Shown here: one piece after another, positions 44,217 through 54,795 of the stretch
How the letters are laid out: the number at the start of each line of letters is the position of its first letter
How positions within the stretch are numbered: position 1 is the first letter of the stretch
Assembly (NCBI GenBank): GCA_903934325.1
Contig: CAIZNH010000010.1
Location: forward strand, 62,001 to 126,000
Direction: 5' to 3'
Length of the DNA stretch: 64,000 bases
Source of the DNA: an uncultured Alphaproteobacteria bacterium
GTDB lineage: Bacteria; Pseudomonadota; Alphaproteobacteria; Sphingomonadales; Sphingomonadaceae
Position numbers and translations under genes: made by a program
Notes under the pieces: generated by a model
Told to the model about the DNA's origin: nothing
Database searches by the model: none
The model's input: only the letters and a program-made list of their open reading frames with translations

Positions 44217-46454
44217 CTATTTCGGCGGCTTTACCCCATGGCTTTCAAGGAACCGGAAAATGCCGTTCCAGACATGCGGTCCGATCTTCTCGCCCGACAC
44301 GCGGTGGGTGTAACCGGGATAGAGCATCATCTCGAACGGCACGTTGGCTTCCTGAAGGACGGAAATCAGCTCCGAGGAATTCTCGAACACCACATTGTCA
44401 TCCGCCATGCCGTGGATGAGCAGCATCGGATCGGCGATCTTCGTCGCGTCCGGAATGGCGCTCGCCTTGTCATAAGCCCCCTTCACCTCGCGCGGATCAC
44501 CCATGTAGCGCTCGGTATAGTGGGTGTCGTAGAGCTCCCAGCGGGTCACCGGCGCACCGGAAATCCCCGCCGCATAAAGCCCGGGATCGGCCTCGAGCAT
44601 CTTCAGGGTCATGTAGCCGCCATAGGACCAGCCATAGATCCCGATCTTGGCGGGATCGACGAAGGGCAGCGTTTTCAGAAATTCCGCCCCCGCCTTCTGG
44701 TCGCGCACCTCGGCCCCGCCCATCGCGCGATAGAGCGGCTGCTCGAAATCCACGCCGCGATTGGCCGAGCCGCGATTGTCGAGCATGAAGTAGATATAGC
44801 CCTTGTCGACAATCGACTGGGCCAGCGCCCCGCCCCAGCCCTTGGTGACCGTCTGCGGACCGGGGCCGCCATAGTGCTGGAAGAACACCGGATAGCGCTT
44901 GCCGGGCTGCATCTTCGGCTTGAGCATCATCCAGTGCAGCGGCGTACCGTCTTCGGCCGGGCTCGTGCCGAATTCGGGCGTGACATGGCCCGCGAGGAAG
45001 GGCGCATAGGGATGCTCGCCCTCCACGCGGTTCTCTTCGATCCACGCGACCTGCGCGCCGTCGGGCGTCGCCAGATAGGACTGCGGCGGCTGGTTCGGGC
45101 TGGAGCGGGTGACGTAAAGCAGCCGCCCCTTGCCATCCATGCTCGCCGAATTGGTAAAGGCCGGATCGGTGAGCAGCTCGGGCTCGCCCGTCCCGTCGAG
45201 CCGCGCGCGGTAAATCTGCTGGGTCAGCACGCCTGCGGTTGCCTGATAGGTGAAGGTCCCCGCTTCTTCGTCCACACCGACCAGCGTGGTGGTGGGCGAA
45301 GGGCCGTGGGTCAGCTGCGTCCACTGGCCGCCGGCATAGCGGTAGAAATGCCCGAACCCGTCGCGCTCGGACCACCACAACAGCGATCCGTCGGCGAGGA
45401 AGCGGTAATTGTCGGAGAGGTTCACCCAGTAATCGGGCCGCGCGGCGCTTTCCGTGAACCACACCTGCGACGCACCCGTCGCCGGATCGACCCGCAGGAC
45501 GTCAATCTTGGTCTGCGCGCGGTCCTGCCGCTGGACGTAGATCGCGCTGCCGTCCGGCGCCCAGTCGACGCGGGCGACGTAGATGTCGATGTTGAGGCCG
45601 AGATCGACCTTCACGCTGCCCGTCCCATCGGGGTTCATCACGAACAGCTCGACCACGGCATTGTCCGTTCCGGCCGCGGGATAGCGCTGGTCAAACACCT
45701 TGGTGCCCCTGGCGCCAATCGCAGCGCGAGTGACGATGCCGACGCTCGCCTCATCGGTGCGCTGGACGACGATGCGGCTGTCGTCGGGCGACCACCAGTA
45801 GCCCTGGAGCCGCGCCATTTCCTCCTGCGCGACAAACTCCGCCTCGCCCCAGCGGATGGTCTCGGCCTCGCCGACAGGCGTGACGGGCTTGGCCTCGCCC
45901 CCGACCGACCCAGTCCACAGACGCCGATCCCGCACGAAGGAAACATAGCCGCCCTTGCTCGACAGCTTGGGGTTGAGTTCGGTGCCCTCGGTATCGGTCA
46001 GCCGGGTGACGGTGCCGTCAAGCCGGGCGAGGTAGAGATCGCCATCGAGCGGCACGAGCACGCCCGTCCCGTCGCTCGCCCATTGATAGGTGATGATACC
46101 CTTCAGTCCCGCGACCCGGGCGCGCTCACGCTGCATTTTCTCGTCTTCAGACAGTGCGCGGCCCGAGCCCAAGGCGAGCGAATCCACCAGCATCCGCCAT
46201 TCGCGGGTCTCGATGTCATAACCCCACAGGTCGTAGCGGTCGCGATCCTCGGCGCGGTTCCTGAGCAGCGTGAGATAGCGCCCGTCGGGCGACAGCCGCA
46301 CCTGCCGCGGCGCAGGTCCATCGAGGCCGGGCGAGCCAAACACGCGCTCGAAAGAGAGAGTCGGAGCCTCAACCGCCATAGCGTCCTCCGCCAAGGCCGG
46401 AGCAGTCAGACAGGTTGAAAGAGACAGGGCAACCGCAGCAAGAACCGAACGCAT
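44217..46454 (-). CDS. S9 family peptidase, dipeptidyl peptidase IV-like
   Basis: 745 aa with a signal peptide (SVLAAVALSLSTCLTAPALA). Residues 30-470 form the DPP-IV N-terminal beta-propeller, with the glutamate pair in EFVAQEEMARLQGYWWSPDD that binds the substrate N-terminus. The catalytic domain has Ser in YGWSYGGYMTLK, Asp in HGMADDNVVFENS and His in YPGYTHRVSG. It would remove X-Pro or X-Ala dipeptides in the periplasm. Complete and apparently active. Confidence 0.95.
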   Translation of the reverse strand: MRSVLAAVALSLSTCLTAPALAEDAMAVEAPTLSFERVFGSPGLDGPAPRQVRLSPDGRYLTLLRNRAEDRDRYDLWGYDIETREWRMLVDSLALGSGRALSEDEKMQRERARVAGLKGIITYQWASDGTGVLVPLDGDLYLARLDGTVTRLTDTEGTELNPKLSSKGGYVSFVRDRRLWTGSVGGEAKPVTPVGEAETIRWGEAEFVAQEEMARLQGYWWSPDDSRIVVQRTDEASVGIVTRAAIGARGTKVFDQRYPAAGTDNAVVELFVMNPDGTGSVKVDLGLNIDIYVARVDWAPDGSAIYVQRQDRAQTKIDVLRVDPATGASQVWFTESAARPDYWVNLSDNYRFLADGSLLWWSERDGFGHFYRYAGGQWTQLTHGPSPTTTLVGVDEEAGTFTYQATAGVLTQQIYRARLDGTGEPELLTDPAFTNSASMDGKGRLLYVTRSSPNQPPQSYLATPDGAQVAWIEENRVEGEHPYAPFLAGHVTPEFGTSPAEDGTPLHWMMLKPKMQPGKRYPVFFQHYGGPGPQTVTKGWGGALAQSIVDKGYIYFMLDNRGSANRGVDFEQPLYRAMGGAEVRDQKAGAEFLKTLPFVDPAKIGIYGWSYGGYMTLKMLEADPGLYAAGISGAPVTRWELYDTHYTERYMGDPREVKGAYDKASAIPDATKIADPMLLIHGMADDNVVFENSSELISVLQEANVPFEMMLYPGYTHRVSGEKIGPHVWNGIFRFLESHGVKPPK

Positions 46455-46467
46455 TCAAAGCTCACCT

Positions 46468-46518
46468 CGTCATTGCAAGCCGCCGGAAGGGCGACGCGCA
46501 CTGCTCCTCGCAATGACG
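46468..46518. repeat. REP-like extragenic palindrome
   Basis: CGTCATTGC (46468-46476) and GCAATGACG (46510-46518) are perfect inverted arms around a GC-rich core. Arms of this sequence (CGTCATTGC) are familiar from short dispersed palindromes in many bacterial genomes. It sits 14-64 bp upstream of the S9 peptidase start, within its likely leader. No second copy was seen in the window. Confidence 0.55.
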
Positions 46519-46546
46519 CCGGGGAAAGGCAAGGGGCACAAACGAA

Positions 46547-46574
46547 AAGGGCGGCACCTTGCGGTACCGCCCTT
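46547..46574 (-). terminator. Intrinsic terminator of the ffh-rplS operon
   Basis: AAGGGCGG (46547-46554) pairs with CCGCCCTT (46567-46574), with an inner ACC/GGT pair around TTGC and one mismatch. On the minus strand TTTTCGTTTG follows. It is 24 bp beyond the rplS stop. Confidence 0.78.
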
Positions 46575-46597
46575 CGCGAATGGTTTGCCGGAAAGCC

Positions 46598-46966
46598 TTA
46601 CGCCTTGGGCGCGGGGGCCTTGCGCTCGGCGATACGCGCGCTCTTGCCGGTGCGGCCGCGCAGGTAATAGAGCTTGGCACGACGCACGACGCCGCGACGC
46701 ACCACGGTGATGCTCTCGACGATCGGCGAGTAGAGCGGGAAGACGCGCTCGACGCCTTCGCCGAAGCTGATCTTGCGCACGGTGAAGTTGGAACCCATGC
46801 CGCGGTTCGAACGGGCGATCACGACGCCTTCATAGTTCTGCACGCGCTCGCGGTTGCCTTCCTTCACCTTCACGCCGACGCGGACGGTGTCGCCCGCGCG
46901 GAATTCGGGGATGTCCTTGCCGGACTTGGCGATTTCTTCGGCTTCAATCTGCTGGATCAGGTTCAC
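46598..46966 (-). CDS. rplS: 50S ribosomal protein L19
   Basis: 122 aa from a GTG at 46966 that overlaps the trmD stop (GTGA). [60 protein letters not shown] and [20 protein letters not shown] are characteristic of L19. Sits at the 30S-50S interface. Last gene of the ffh-rpsP-rimM-...-trmD-rplS operon. Confidence 0.97.
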   Translation of the reverse strand: MNLIQQIEAEEIAKSGKDIPEFRAGDTVRVGVKVKEGNRERVQNYEGVVIARSNRGMGSNFTVRKISFGEGVERVFPLYSPIVESITVVRRGVVRRAKLYYLRGRTGKSARIAERKAPAPKA

Positions 46967-47706
46967 TGGTCCGGTTCCTTACGTTTTTGCCGCGCGCCAG
47001 AGGCAGGCTGGACCCGAGCGCCCTCATGACGCTCCCACAAGTCCGGCCTGCGTAACCGTGTGTCATTCTCGCTTTGCAGCTTTCGCCACGCCGCAATCTT
47101 CGCATGATCCCCCGATCGCAGCACTTCGGGGATCGTGCGCCCTTCCCATTCAACAGGTCGGGTATAGTGCGGATATTCAAGGAGGCCGTTTTCGTACGAC
47201 TCCTCAGCCCCGCTGGAAGGCGCGCCCATTACGCCGGGAAGCAGCCGAATGCAAGCGTCTAGGATGGTGAGCGCGGCCATCTCGCCGCCGGAGAGCACGA
47301 TGTCGGCAAGGCTGACCTGCTCGATCTCGGGCCGGGCCTCGAACAGGCGCTCGTCAAACCCCTCGAAGCGGCCGCACAGGATGATGACCCCGGGGCCTGC
47401 GGCAAGCTCGCGGATGCGGGCCTGAGTGATGGGCTTGCCGCGCGGAGTCATGGCGAGGATCGGGCGGCCAGCGGCGGGAGCGCTGTCGAGCGCGCGCGCA
47501 AGCACATCGCACTTCAGCACCATCCCCGCCCCGCCGCCTGCGGGCGTATCGTCGACAGTACGGTGCTTGTCCTCGGCAAATTCGCGGATCTGCACCGTTT
47601 CGCAGGCCCACTTGGCATCAGCCATAGCGCGGCCAGCGATGGAATGCCCGAGCGGCCCGGGGAACATCTCGGGGTAGAGCGTGAGGATGGTGGCGGCGAA
47701 GGTCAT
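46963..47706 (-). CDS. trmD: tRNA (guanine-37-N1) methyltransferase TrmD
   Basis: 247 aa from ATG 47706, which overlaps the nitrilase stop (ATGA); a GTG two codons earlier is possible. SPOUT-class trefoil knot: [53 protein letters not shown] and [20 protein letters not shown]. It methylates G37 to prevent frameshifting. In most bacteria trmD directly follows rimM; here three genes intervene. Confidence 0.97.
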   Translation of the reverse strand: MTFAATILTLYPEMFPGPLGHSIAGRAMADAKWACETVQIREFAEDKHRTVDDTPAGGGAGMVLKCDVLARALDSAPAAGRPILAMTPRGKPITQARIRELAAGPGVIILCGRFEGFDERLFEARPEIEQVSLADIVLSGGEMAALTILDACIRLLPGVMGAPSSGAEESYENGLLEYPHYTRPVEWEGRTIPEVLRSGDHAKIAAWRKLQSENDTRLRRPDLWERHEGARVQPASGARQKRKEPDQ

Positions 47707-48689
47707 AGCCACTCGACCCCGTCCTTTGCCCGCGTATCCACGGTGAGCTCGAACACATCTGGCCGCGCGTAGTGACCGTCCGTATCGAGGTTCGTGAGAC
47801 CTTCGGCGACTTCCGCAAGGTCAAGATTGGCGAGCAGCGTCTCCTCCCCCTCGCCAGCCTGCGCAATCACGCGGGCGTCGGGCGCGGCGATCAGCGAGCC
47901 GCCGCGGTTGAGCACGTCGCCGGGGATCGCTTCGATCAATTCGCGCGCGGCATCATGAGTCTTTGTTGCGCTACCGCCTTCGGCTACTTGAGCGCGGGCC
48001 ACCCGTTCAAGCCCATCGAGCAGATCGTCCTTCACCTGCACCAGCCCCGCCGCGAGCACGAAGCAACGACCTTCCATCGCATAGTGCCTTGAGGCGATCG
48101 CATGGCTCTCGCGCACCGTTGGCCAAGCGGCGATGTGCACATCCTCGCCCAGATTGTGCATCGCCGCGCGCGCCAAGGGCATCCAGTGCTCCCAGCAGAT
48201 CAGCGTGCCGAGCCGGCCCCACTCGGCCTCATGCACGGCCAAGGTAGAGCCATCGCCGCGCGCCCAGATCAGGCGCTCGCCGTGCGTCGGCACCAGCTTG
48301 CGGTGATCGAGCACCGGCAGGCCGGGGCGGAAGGTCAGCTGATTGTTGACGAGGCTGCGCCGCACCCGCTCATGCGCACCGATGCTGATGATCGCGCCGC
48401 TCGTGTCGGCCAGTTCCTGCAAGGGAAGCAGCCGCTCGTCATTGGCGACGACAGCCTGTTCGAGCATGATCGCATGAAGAGCGCGCGTGCCAGGGTGATC
48501 CCACAGCGCGGCGCCGGGCGCTTCGTCGAGCCACAGGGGATAGCCGCCGAGGAAGGTCTCACCGAAAGCCACCAGCTTCGCGCCGCCATCGATAGCCTCG
48601 CGCGCAAGGCGCAGCGCCTTGTCGATGCCACCCTGAAAATCGAGCGGGATCGGAGCGGCTTGGACAACGGCGACAGGAAGCTTCGTCAT
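47703..48689 (-). CDS. Nitrilase/carbon-nitrogen hydrolase family enzyme
   Basis: 328 aa from ATG 48689. The catalytic set is present: Glu in [12 protein letters not shown], Lys in [12 protein letters not shown] and Cys in [14 protein letters not shown]. The WEHWMP context and [14 protein letters not shown] fit aliphatic or aryl nitrilase-type (branch 1) members rather than the NAD synthetase or amidase branches; nitrile versus amide substrate cannot be settled. The stop overlaps the trmD start, so this metabolic gene is translated within the translation operon. Confidence 0.88.
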   Translation of the reverse strand: MTKLPVAVVQAAPIPLDFQGGIDKALRLAREAIDGGAKLVAFGETFLGGYPLWLDEAPGAALWDHPGTRALHAIMLEQAVVANDERLLPLQELADTSGAIISIGAHERVRRSLVNNQLTFRPGLPVLDHRKLVPTHGERLIWARGDGSTLAVHEAEWGRLGTLICWEHWMPLARAAMHNLGEDVHIAAWPTVRESHAIASRHYAMEGRCFVLAAGLVQVKDDLLDGLERVARAQVAEGGSATKTHDAARELIEAIPGDVLNRGGSLIAAPDARVIAQAGEGEETLLANLDLAEVAEGLTNLDTDGHYARPDVFELTVDTRAKDGVEWL

Positions 48690-48712
48690 GCCGCTGCGCT
48701 TACGCGCGAGTG

Positions 48713-49546
48713 TCAGCCACCGCAACCACCGCAGCCACCGCCGCCATCTCCGCCGCCGTCACTATCGCCGCTGCTGTCGCTGCTGCCCCCGCTATCCGAA
48801 TTGCCGCCCTGCTGCCGCATGGCATGAACCGGCTCCCACGGAGTGCCAACCAGCACGCCAGTGCCGAACAGCGCGACCGCCGTCGCCACTTCCTCGGGCT
48901 GTGGCGCACGGGACATACGCGAGGCCCGCGCGCGCTCGGCATCGAGCACGGCAAGCCCGGCGCGGGTGCGCTGATCGGCGTTGAGAAAGCGCACCAGCGC
49001 CAGCCCGGCTGTCACCAGCAACAGGATAACCAGATAACCGGTCGGCTCGCCGAGCGCGCTTCCGGCCCGCTGGCGATAGATACCGATCAGAAGGAGCGCG
49101 ATAAACGGCGCGATGGATAGCCAGCGCAGCCGCACCAACTCTTCGGGGCGCAGCAGCAATCCTGCTCGCCGCAGCCTTGCGCTCACGCGCTCGGCATGGG
49201 CGGCGAGCACCTTGTGCGCATCACCAAGCGAAATCGGGGCGCCATAGGCAAGCAGCACCTTGCCCGCTGGGCCCACCGGGATCGAACGCTGCGCCACCTC
49301 AAGCTTGCCAGCAATCGGTCCCACCAGCCCGCCGCGCACGAACAGATCGGCCAGCAGCGAATCGGCAAAGCGGTTGCGTCCGCCTGCGAGCACAGCAAGG
49401 TCCTCGGCGTCGAGGGCATCGCAATGCCGTCCCGCCGGGCGCAATTGCGCAGGGATCCACCACCACGCCGCCACAGCACTCAGGCCCAGCAGCGTGATGT
49501 AAAAGAACAGGAAATCGCTGCCCGTCCAGGACGAGAACAGCTGCAT
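48713..49546 (-). CDS. TIGR04222-like membrane protein with Gly/Cys-rich tail
   Basis: 277 aa from ATG 49546 (a GTG just upstream also fits). Hydrophobic segments at 13-32 (FLFFYITLLGLSAVAAWWW) and two around 150-190 (PFIALLLIGIY; GYLVILLLVTAGLALVRFL) flank a soluble region with DLAVLAGGRNRFADSLLADL. The end is a low-complexity tail of Ser/Gly/Asp then GGGGCGGCGG. This build, with a Gly/Cys-rich end, matches the TIGR04222 family as I remember it; no function is known. Coupled to a GRDP-like gene upstream by a TGATG overlap. Confidence 0.7.
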   Translation of the reverse strand: MQLFSSWTGSDFLFFYITLLGLSAVAAWWWIPAQLRPAGRHCDALDAEDLAVLAGGRNRFADSLLADLFVRGGLVGPIAGKLEVAQRSIPVGPAGKVLLAYGAPISLGDAHKVLAAHAERVSARLRRAGLLLRPEELVRLRWLSIAPFIALLLIGIYRQRAGSALGEPTGYLVILLLVTAGLALVRFLNADQRTRAGLAVLDAERARASRMSRAPQPEEVATAVALFGTGVLVGTPWEPVHAMRQQGGNSDSGGSSDSSGDSDGGGDGGGGCGGCGG

Positions 49547-50091
49547 CACATTATCCTTCCCGCGAGCCAGCCTCCCATCACGGCAAGCAGACCCAGCGCC
49601 AGCGCGACCCGGCGTGAAACGAAGATACCATCGGAAAAGTTAACACGAACTCCCCGCGGATCGACGGAAAATCGCCTTTGTGCCGAAGGCCAGATCGCAG
49701 GCGGTGGCGGCGCGCCGAACACTGCCTCGTAGGCCGCAAGCGTATCGGCATATTGGCGGTAATAGCGCGTGCGCTCGGCAGGTCCGCCGCTGGTCGGCCC
49801 GTGGTGCAGATCGGCGCGCAGGACTTGCGGGCAGAACAGCTGCCAGTAGTCGCGCGAATAGGTGAGGTGGAGGTGCCAGGCCTGATCGACCGCATCGGAT
49901 GGCGTGACGTCGCTTTGCGCAGTGACTGCGAGGTAGCAGAAGCGCTTGTACTCGCCGATCACCGCCTGGGCATGGGCCGCGTCCCAGCCGTTTTCGCGGG
50001 CCAGGCGGGCAGCGAAGGTGAGCGATGCGTCAGAAGGGCCGATGTGGTGATCGGCGATGCGTTGCCAGAGTTCGTCGCGGGGCAGGCTCAC
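49546..50091 (-). CDS. GRDP-like (glycine-rich domain-containing protein-like) protein
   Basis: 181 aa. The block YKRFCYLAVTAQSDVTPSDA followed by VDQAWHLHLTYSRDYW is the signature I associate with GRDP-like proteins (V-D-x-x-W-H-x-H-L), where paired histidines may bind metal. A C-terminal hydrophobic helix (VALALGLLAVMGGWLAG) anchors it to the membrane. It begins 4 bp after the rimM stop and overlaps the TIGR04222-like gene, with which it probably works. Confidence 0.72.
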   Translation of the reverse strand: MSLPRDELWQRIADHHIGPSDASLTFAARLARENGWDAAHAQAVIGEYKRFCYLAVTAQSDVTPSDAVDQAWHLHLTYSRDYWQLFCPQVLRADLHHGPTSGGPAERTRYYRQYADTLAAYEAVFGAPPPPAIWPSAQRRFSVDPRGVRVNFSDGIFVSRRVALALGLLAVMGGWLAGRIM

Positions 50092-50095
50092 GCCT

Positions 50096-50596
50096 TCAGT
50101 CTTCGACGAAAGCGGCTCCGATCACAAGCCGGTCGTCGTCCCAGCCATGAACGGCAGCGGGAATCATCGGCACCATGAAGGTCTTGGGGCCCTTTTCGGG
50201 GACGGGCGCGCGGGCGATCTCAATGATGTCGGTCGCACCGAAATTCTCGATCGCGGCGACAGTGCCGACAGCCTCGCCCGTATCAGTGACGACGGGCATG
50301 CCGAGCAGATCGGCATGGTAGAATTCGCCCTCAGCCAGCGGCGGAAGCGCGGTGCGGGAAACCGTGAGCACGGTGCCGCGCAAGGTCTCGGCATCGGCGC
50401 GGTTGGTGCTCTGGGCAAAGCGGGCAACGGCCCCGCCCTTGCCGTCATCGCGGATCTTGAGGAGCGTCAGCGCGCCATCATTGAAGCTCTTGTGCTGGGC
50501 GAGCGTGGCAACACCCTCGCCGAACAGCTTCAGACGCACCTCGCCCGTCACCCCGTGCGCGCCAGCAATGGCGGCCAGGGTAACGGGCTTGGTCAT
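50096..50596 (-). CDS. rimM: Ribosome maturation factor RimM
   Basis: 166 aa: VTLAAIAGAHGVTGEVRLKL at the start, ALPPLAEGEFYHADLLGMPV (PRC-barrel entry) and TFMVPMIPAAVHGWDDDRLV near the end. RimM binds S19 and assists 30S head assembly. It starts 6 bp after the rpsP stop. Confidence 0.96.
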   Translation of the reverse strand: MTKPVTLAAIAGAHGVTGEVRLKLFGEGVATLAQHKSFNDGALTLLKIRDDGKGGAVARFAQSTNRADAETLRGTVLTVSRTALPPLAEGEFYHADLLGMPVVTDTGEAVGTVAAIENFGATDIIEIARAPVPEKGPKTFMVPMIPAAVHGWDDDRLVIGAAFVED

Positions 50597-50602
50597 ACAG
50601 GC

Positions 50603-51124
50603 TTAGCCTTCGGCCTGCTCGTCGGAAGCCGGAGCTTCCTCTGCGGCAGCTTCCTCGGCAGCGGGAGCCTCTTCGGCGGCAGCTTCCTCAGCGGGCGCTT
50701 CTTCAGCGGCAGGCGCTTCTTCAGCAGCCGGGGCAGCAGCAGCGGCCTTGGCTTCTTCTTCAGCGGCGCGCGCGGCTTCTTCGGCTTCGGCGATCTTCGC
50801 GGCACGCTCTTCTGCGCGCTCCTTGGCCTTCTCGCCCGGTTCACCCTTCTTCGGGTTCACGCGGGCCGCACGCTCCTTGATGCCGGCGGCATCGAGGAAA
50901 CGGGCGACGCGATCGGTCGGCTGCGCGCCGACGCCGAGCCAGTAGCGGGCGCGGTCTTCGATCAGTTTCACGCGGTCAGCCGAATCCTTGGCGAGCAGCG
51001 GGTTGTAGGTGCCGATCTGCTCAAGATACTTGCCGTCGCGGGGCGAGCGGCTGTTGGCCACGACGATGCGGTAATAGGGACGCTTCTTGGCACCGCCGCG
51101 CGAGAGCCGGATGGAAATGGACAT
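50603..51124 (-). CDS. rpsP: 30S ribosomal protein S16 with long Ala/Glu-rich C-terminal extension
   Basis: 173 aa, about twice the usual 80-90. Residues 1-85 are canonical S16 ([56 protein letters not shown]). From about residue 95 the protein is Lys/Glu/Ala-rich and then a run of short EEAPA-type repeats ending DEQAEG, likely an extended helix or disordered. Such tails occur in other alphaproteobacteria; function unknown. Second gene after ffh. Confidence 0.96.
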   Translation of the reverse strand: MSISIRLSRGGAKKRPYYRIVVANSRSPRDGKYLEQIGTYNPLLAKDSADRVKLIEDRARYWLGVGAQPTDRVARFLDAAGIKERAARVNPKKGEPGEKAKERAEERAAKIAEAEEAARAAEEEAKAAAAAPAAEEAPAAEEAPAEEAAAEEAPAAEEAAAEEAPASDEQAEG

Positions 51125-51179
51125 GGGATACTACCTTTCGAGTGAATTGAACTTTTGAAACGAAACGACTGACTTGAAA

Positions 51180-52652
<1,473 letters not shown>

Positions 52653-52785
52653 CGCCTGCTCCTCCTGCCGGGAACCTAAGCGCCCGGAAAATGCGAAAAA
52701 CGCCGGCGGACGAAACCTCGTCGGCCAGCGTTGCGAAAATGCGCCCCTCTGGGGGACTGCCAAATCCGACTTTGATCAGAATGAC

Positions 52786-52861
52786 TGGTGGAGCCTAGCG
52801 GGATCGAACCGCTGACCTCAACACTGCCAGTGTTGCGCTCTCCCAGCTGAGCTAAGGCCCC
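52786..52861 (-). tRNA. tRNA-Ala (anticodon GGC)
   Basis: 76 nt on the minus strand with encoded CCA (rc of 52786-52788). Acceptor stem GGGGCCT pairs with AGGCTCC; the D arm is TAGCTCAGCTGGGAGAG, the anticodon stem CAACA/TGTTG frames loop CTGGCAG (anticodon GGC), and the T arm holds GGTTCGATCC. It lies alone between ffh and the FYDLN-acid gene. Confidence 0.95.
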
Positions 52862-52950
52862 GAGCCAGTCATCATGCAGGACAAGGGCGGAAGCCCTGCC
52901 TGCGGGAGGCGGCCATTAGAAGGGCCGCCCCACCCTTGCAAGAGAAAAAA

Positions 52951-53292
52951 TCAATTCTCGTGATCTTCGTCGTCGCCCGTGCCGGTCGACACGCCGAGAT
53001 CATCGTCACCGCCCAGATCGACGTCATTGTCGGGCGAATCGCCGTCGTCGTCGATGTCCTCGATATCTTCCAGATCGTCGAGATCATCGTCACCGCCCAG
53101 ATCGGCATCGGCTTCGACGTCCTGCTTCTTCTCTTCCTCGAAGGGAATCGGCTGCTTGGACTTGAGCACCGGCTCGGGCGACCAGGTTTCGCCGCATTCG
53201 ATGCAGGTGACCGGATCATCCTTGCCAAGATCGTAGAACCGCTCCCCGCACTTGGGGCAGGTACGCTTGGTACCCCATTCGGGCTTTGCCAT
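52951..53292 (-). CDS. TIGR02300/FYDLN-acid family protein
   Basis: 113 aa from ATG 53292; GAGGA lies seven bases upstream of it, better than the ATG at 53298. CPKCGERFYDLGKDDPVTC and IECG make a four-cysteine zinc ribbon, and FYDL gives the family its name. The second half is an acidic tail almost free of other residues, built partly from two DLGGDDDL blocks encoded by a 26-bp direct repeat. Conserved in alphaproteobacteria; function unknown. Divergent from aroA. Confidence 0.9.
   Translation of the reverse strand: MAKPEWGTKRTCPKCGERFYDLGKDDPVTCIECGETWSPEPVLKSKQPIPFEEEKKQDVEADADLGGDDDLDDLEDIEDIDDDGDSPDNDVDLGGDDDLGVSTGTGDDEDHEN
52995..53104. repeat. Perfect 26-bp direct repeat inside the FYDLN-acid gene
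   Basis: Positions 52995-53020 and 53079-53104 are identical over 26 bp, 84 bp (28 codons) apart and in the same reading frame. They encode the two DLGGDDDL blocks of the acidic tail. Recombination between them would change tail length without a frameshift. Confidence 0.8.
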
Positions 53293-53475
53293 TTTCATTC
53301 CTCAATTGGGGCCGGCCCCGGACAGGGCGGGCGAAAACTTGACCACATTTCCGGCGGGATGTGTGGGATTGTGGGTTCCGGCAAGCCCTTTATCAAGAGC
53401 ATGAACAAGAGCGACCGGCCCCGCGCGCGGCGCGCCTTGCCAGAAGCGCGGGGCGCTGTCAAAGACCGCCGCCTG

Positions 53476-54795
53476 ATGACCAGTCATAGCTTTGCTCCTT
53501 CCGGCCCCTTGCGGGGGACAATCCGCGTTCCCGGCGACAAGTCGATCAGCCACCGATCACTGATGTTCGCAGGGCTTGCCGTGGGGCAAAGCCGCATCAC
53601 CGGCCTGCTCAAAGGCGAGGATGTGCTGGCCACCGCCGCCGCCATGCGGGCTTTCGGTGCCGAGATCACCCGCGAAGATGACGGCATCTGGACAGTCAAT
53701 GGCGTCGGGGTCGGCAGCCTGCTGGAGCCGAAAGCCGCACTCGACATGGGCAATTCGGGCACATCGACGCGGCTCCTGATGGGTCTGGTTGCGAGCCATG
53801 CGATCACCGCAACCTTCACGGGCGATGCCAGCCTTTCGGGCCGCCCGATGAACCGCGTGATCGGCCCGCTCTCGCAGATGGGCGCGTCGATCGAGGCAAG
53901 CGCGGGAGGCACCCTCCCTCTGATGCTTCGCGGCGCAGCACCTGCCGTGCCGATCACCTACCGCCTGCCGGTGGCAAGCGCGCAGGTGAAAAGCGCAGTG
54001 CTGCTCGCAGGGCTGAACACGCCCGGCATCACCCGCGTGATCGAACCCGTGCCGACCCGCGACCACACCGAGCGGATGCTGACCGGCTTTGGCGCAAAGC
54101 TCGAAGTGGGCACCGAGAATGGCGAGACTGTGATCGCGATCCATGGCGAGGCTGACTTGAAGCCGATGGACGTTGTCGTGCCCGGTGATCCCTCCTCGGC
54201 CGCCTTCTTCATGGTCGCCGCCACGATCGTGCCGGGCAGCGACCTCACGATCCTCAATGTCGGCCTCAACCCGACCCGCGCGGGCCTTTTGGAGGTGCTG
54301 CGCCAGATGGGCGCGGACATCACCGAAGTGGACGCCCGCGAAGTCGGCGGCGAACCGGTTGCAGACCTGCGCGTACGCCATGCCCAGCTTTCTGGCATCG
54401 ATGTTGATCCCGCCATTGCCCCGTCGATGATCGACGAGTTTCCCGTGCTGTTCGTCGCTGCCGCCCTTGCCAGCGGCACCACCCGCACGACCGGGCTTGA
54501 GGAATTGCGCGTCAAGGAAAGCGACCGCCTTGCCGCCATGGCCGCCGCTCTCACAGCGGCAGGCGCGCGGGTCGAAGAGCACGAGGATGGCCTCACGATC
54601 CACGGCACGGCCGGCGAACCGCTGCGCGGCACCAGCAATGCGCGGGTCAAGTCGCTGCTCGATCACCGTATTGCCATGAGCATGGCCATCGCAGGGCTTG
54701 TCAGCACCGGCGGCGTCGAAGTCGACGACATTTCGCCGATCAACACCAGCTTCCCGACCTTCATGGGGTTGCTGGCAGAGGCAGCGGCGCGGTGA
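53476..54795 (+). CDS. aroA: 3-phosphoshikimate 1-carboxyvinyltransferase (EPSP synthase)
   Basis: 439 aa from ATG 53476; the open frame extends upstream but that part overlaps the FYDLN gene. LRGTIRVPGDKSISHRSLMF, LDMGNSGTSTRLLMGLV, DASLSGRPMNRVIGPL and LRVKESDRLAAMAAAL are EPSP synthase motifs. The NSGTSTR block, with Gly-Thr-Ser rather than Gly-Thr-Ala, is of the class II type as far as can be judged by eye. It joins shikimate 3-phosphate and PEP for aromatic amino acids. The stop overlaps the cmk start (GTGA). Confidence 0.97.
   Translation: MTSHSFAPSGPLRGTIRVPGDKSISHRSLMFAGLAVGQSRITGLLKGEDVLATAAAMRAFGAEITREDDGIWTVNGVGVGSLLEPKAALDMGNSGTSTRLLMGLVASHAITATFTGDASLSGRPMNRVIGPLSQMGASIEASAGGTLPLMLRGAAPAVPITYRLPVASAQVKSAVLLAGLNTPGITRVIEPVPTRDHTERMLTGFGAKLEVGTENGETVIAIHGEADLKPMDVVVPGDPSSAAFFMVAATIVPGSDLTILNVGLNPTRAGLLEVLRQMGADITEVDAREVGGEPVADLRVRHAQLSGIDVDPAIAPSMIDEFPVLFVAAALASGTTRTTGLEELRVKESDRLAAMAAALTAAGARVEEHEDGLTIHGTAGEPLRGTSNARVKSLLDHRIAMSMAIAGLVSTGGVEVDDISPINTSFPTFMGLLAEAAAR

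Noticed and set aside
52786..52861. tRNA-Ala as an integration site of a genomic island
   Set aside because: No integrase and no direct repeat of the tRNA 3' end nearby; both flanks are conserved housekeeping genes.
52936..53475. Extended N-terminus for aroA
   Set aside because: This stretch is opposite the FYDLN-acid gene and has low-complexity Ile/Val/Asp sequence; EPSP synthase homology begins just after ATG 53476.
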